A stretch of 8,002 nt of DNA from a bacterium (lineage in GTDB: Bacteria; Patescibacteria; Dojkabacteria; JAKAPS01; JAJZLI01), in NCBI GenBank assembly GCA_021805885.1, contig JAJZDR010000056.1:1-8002 (forward strand), in the 5' to 3' direction. The translations under genes and the position numbers were made by a program. Below are positions 7,511-8,002 of the stretch, piece by piece (the stretch's first letter is position 1; each line of letters begins with the position of its first letter). Below the pieces are notes generated by a model. That model had not been told where the DNA came from. It made no database searches and was given only the letters and a program-made list of their open reading frames with translations.

Positions 7511-7776
7511 GAGTAGCTACTTGAAGATGATGATGATGGAGTTGTAGAATAAGAACTTCCACTACTCTTAGTATTTACTGAACTGCTCCCAGAAGAATAT
7601 CCAGTTGTAGGAGCTTTACCAGTTGCTGGAGCAACTGACCCAGTCCAAACTTGAGATCCACTAACATGCAAATTTGGGTATACTAGATACCACAAAAACC
7701 AACCAATTACTCCACCTATAATTAATGAAACTACAACTAAAAATATTTTTGATGATACAATTTTAGTAACTCCCAT
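7504..7776 (-). CDS. Small membrane-anchored protein with serine-rich tail
   Basis: This 90-residue protein has a short basic N terminus (K5, K10), one strong membrane segment (~11-33, containing GGVIGWFLWYLV) and a low-complexity tail rich in Ser, Thr, Gly and Tyr from ~40 onward, ending in seven serines and YSY. The positive-inside rule puts the tail outside the cytoplasm. There is no lipobox cysteine, and no evident signal-peptidase site before the tail, so it is likely a single-pass anchored protein. Function is unknown; a surface linker or envelope protein is possible. The stop is TGA followed at once by in-frame TAA, the only TGA stop in the window. It converges on the unknown gene downstream of purA, overlapping by 7 bp. 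A real gene is favoured by the clean anchor-plus-tail architecture and promoter-like sequence upstream. Confidence 0.7.
   Translation of the reverse strand: MGVTKIVSSKIFLVVVSLIIGGVIGWFLWYLVYPNLHVSGSQVWTGSVAPATGKAPTTGYSSGSSSVNTKSSGSSYSTTPSSSSSSSYSY
7526..7538. repeat. Short GAT trinucleotide repeat inside the serine-tail gene
   Basis: Four GAT units and one further G on the plus strand are read as consecutive TCA serine codons on the minus strand. They encode part of the C-terminal polyserine run. Such a tract can gain or lose codons by slippage without breaking the frame. Confidence 0.6.
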
Positions 7777-7782
7777 GTATTT

Positions 7783-7811
7783 ATACTAACATTATATATG
7801 CTTAGTTACAA
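7783..7811 (-). promoter_or_regulatory. Possible promoter of the serine-tail membrane protein gene
   Basis: On the minus strand, TTGTAA (7811-7806), a 17-bp spacer and TAGTAT (7788-7783) each match the consensus at 4 of 6 positions and end 6 nt before the ATG. A perfect TATAAT at 7796-7791, 14 nt before the ATG, is an alternative -10 box but lacks a good -35. Either would give a leader too short for a ribosome binding site. Confidence 0.3.
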
Positions 7812-7850
7812 TAAACATTAATTATTAAAATTTCATTAATACTCTCTAAA

Positions 7851-7879
7851 TATACATATAAGCATAATTATGGTACAAT
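7851..7879 (+). promoter_or_regulatory. Extended -10 promoter pointing off the right edge
   Basis: TGG followed by TACAAT (7874-7879) is a strong extended -10 element. TATACA (7851-7856), 17 bp upstream, is a partial -35 box with 4 of 6 matches. A transcript would begin near 7886 and run rightward for at least about 115 nt with no gene visible in the window. Confidence 0.45.
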
Positions 7880-8002
7880 GAAGCATATTGACTAATAGTA
7901 GATATTGAAGGTCAGACATTAGATTAAGATCATTAGATCAAAATCATTGAAATCCTACCCCAAAAATTCTATTCTTTTTCATAGATAATTTATAGTTTAA
8001 AA
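7880..8002 (+). other. Non-coding stretch, probable leader of an off-window transcript
   Basis: No open reading frame of useful length, tRNA or rRNA segment, or recognised riboswitch or T-box motif is seen. Repeated short words occur (ATTAGAT, GATCATT, AAATCATT around 7918-7950), including GATC-ATTA-GATC, which could form only a 4-bp stem. Together with the promoter-like site at 7851-7879, this may be the 5' leader of a gene beyond position 8002. Confidence 0.3.

Noticed and set aside
7930..7942. GATC-ATTA-GATC as a hairpin or regulator site.
   Set aside because: A 4-bp stem of a self-complementary word is expected by chance, and the flanking bases do not extend it.

Overview
The window is a low-GC bacterial chromosome segment, roughly 70% A+T by eye. 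Nine protein-coding genes are supported, eight of them probably arranged in tight operons, and there are no mobile elements, CRISPR arrays or RNA genes that I can recognise. Bacterial rather than archaeal origin is suggested by sigma70-type promoters, by a full-length bacterial-type adenylosuccinate synthetase, and by a perfect anti-Shine-Dalgarno match at the left edge. The lineage cannot be fixed from this sequence. A Gram-positive-like or candidate-phylum (CPR/Patescibacteria-like) low-GC bacterium would fit: the RND pump resembles the pumps of bacteria without an outer membrane, and no TolC or membrane-fusion partner is present here. The standard code (TGA = stop) fits all the conserved genes.

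Layout. Positions 1-201 are a divergent intergenic region. It holds a good promoter and a strong ribosome binding site for a leftward gene whose start lies outside the window, and a perfect 15-bp tandem repeat in front of the rightward genes. Positions 202-1075 (+) carry two DNA alkylation repair genes: tag (3-methyladenine glycosylase I) and a one-domain O6-alkylguanine-DNA alkyltransferase with its reactive cysteine. Positions 2606-1065 (-) form a convergent three-gene operon: msrB, msrA and a histidine phosphatase. Positions 2709-5687 (+) encode a 992-residue RND/HAE1-type efflux permease, divergent from msrB. Positions 5758-7029 (+) are purA, followed after 10 bp by an unrecognised 156-residue soluble protein. 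Positions 7776-7504 (-) encode a 90-residue membrane-anchored protein with a serine-rich tail. Positions 7777-8002 are non-coding and contain a promoter-like site pointing off the right edge.

How the genes work together: most of the window deals with chemical damage. Tag and the alkyltransferase remove two kinds of alkylated base, MsrA and MsrB repair the S and R epimers of oxidised methionine, and the RND pump may export toxic compounds or lipids. PurA supplies AMP synthesis. I see no clearly new biological system. The most distinctive signal is translational: none of the nine genes has a Shine-Dalgarno site, and several have a -10 box only about 6-10 nt before the ATG, as expected for leaderless mRNAs, while the gene leaving the left edge has a near-perfect Shine-Dalgarno. 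A second oddity is that the 992-residue pump contains no cysteine and no tryptophan.
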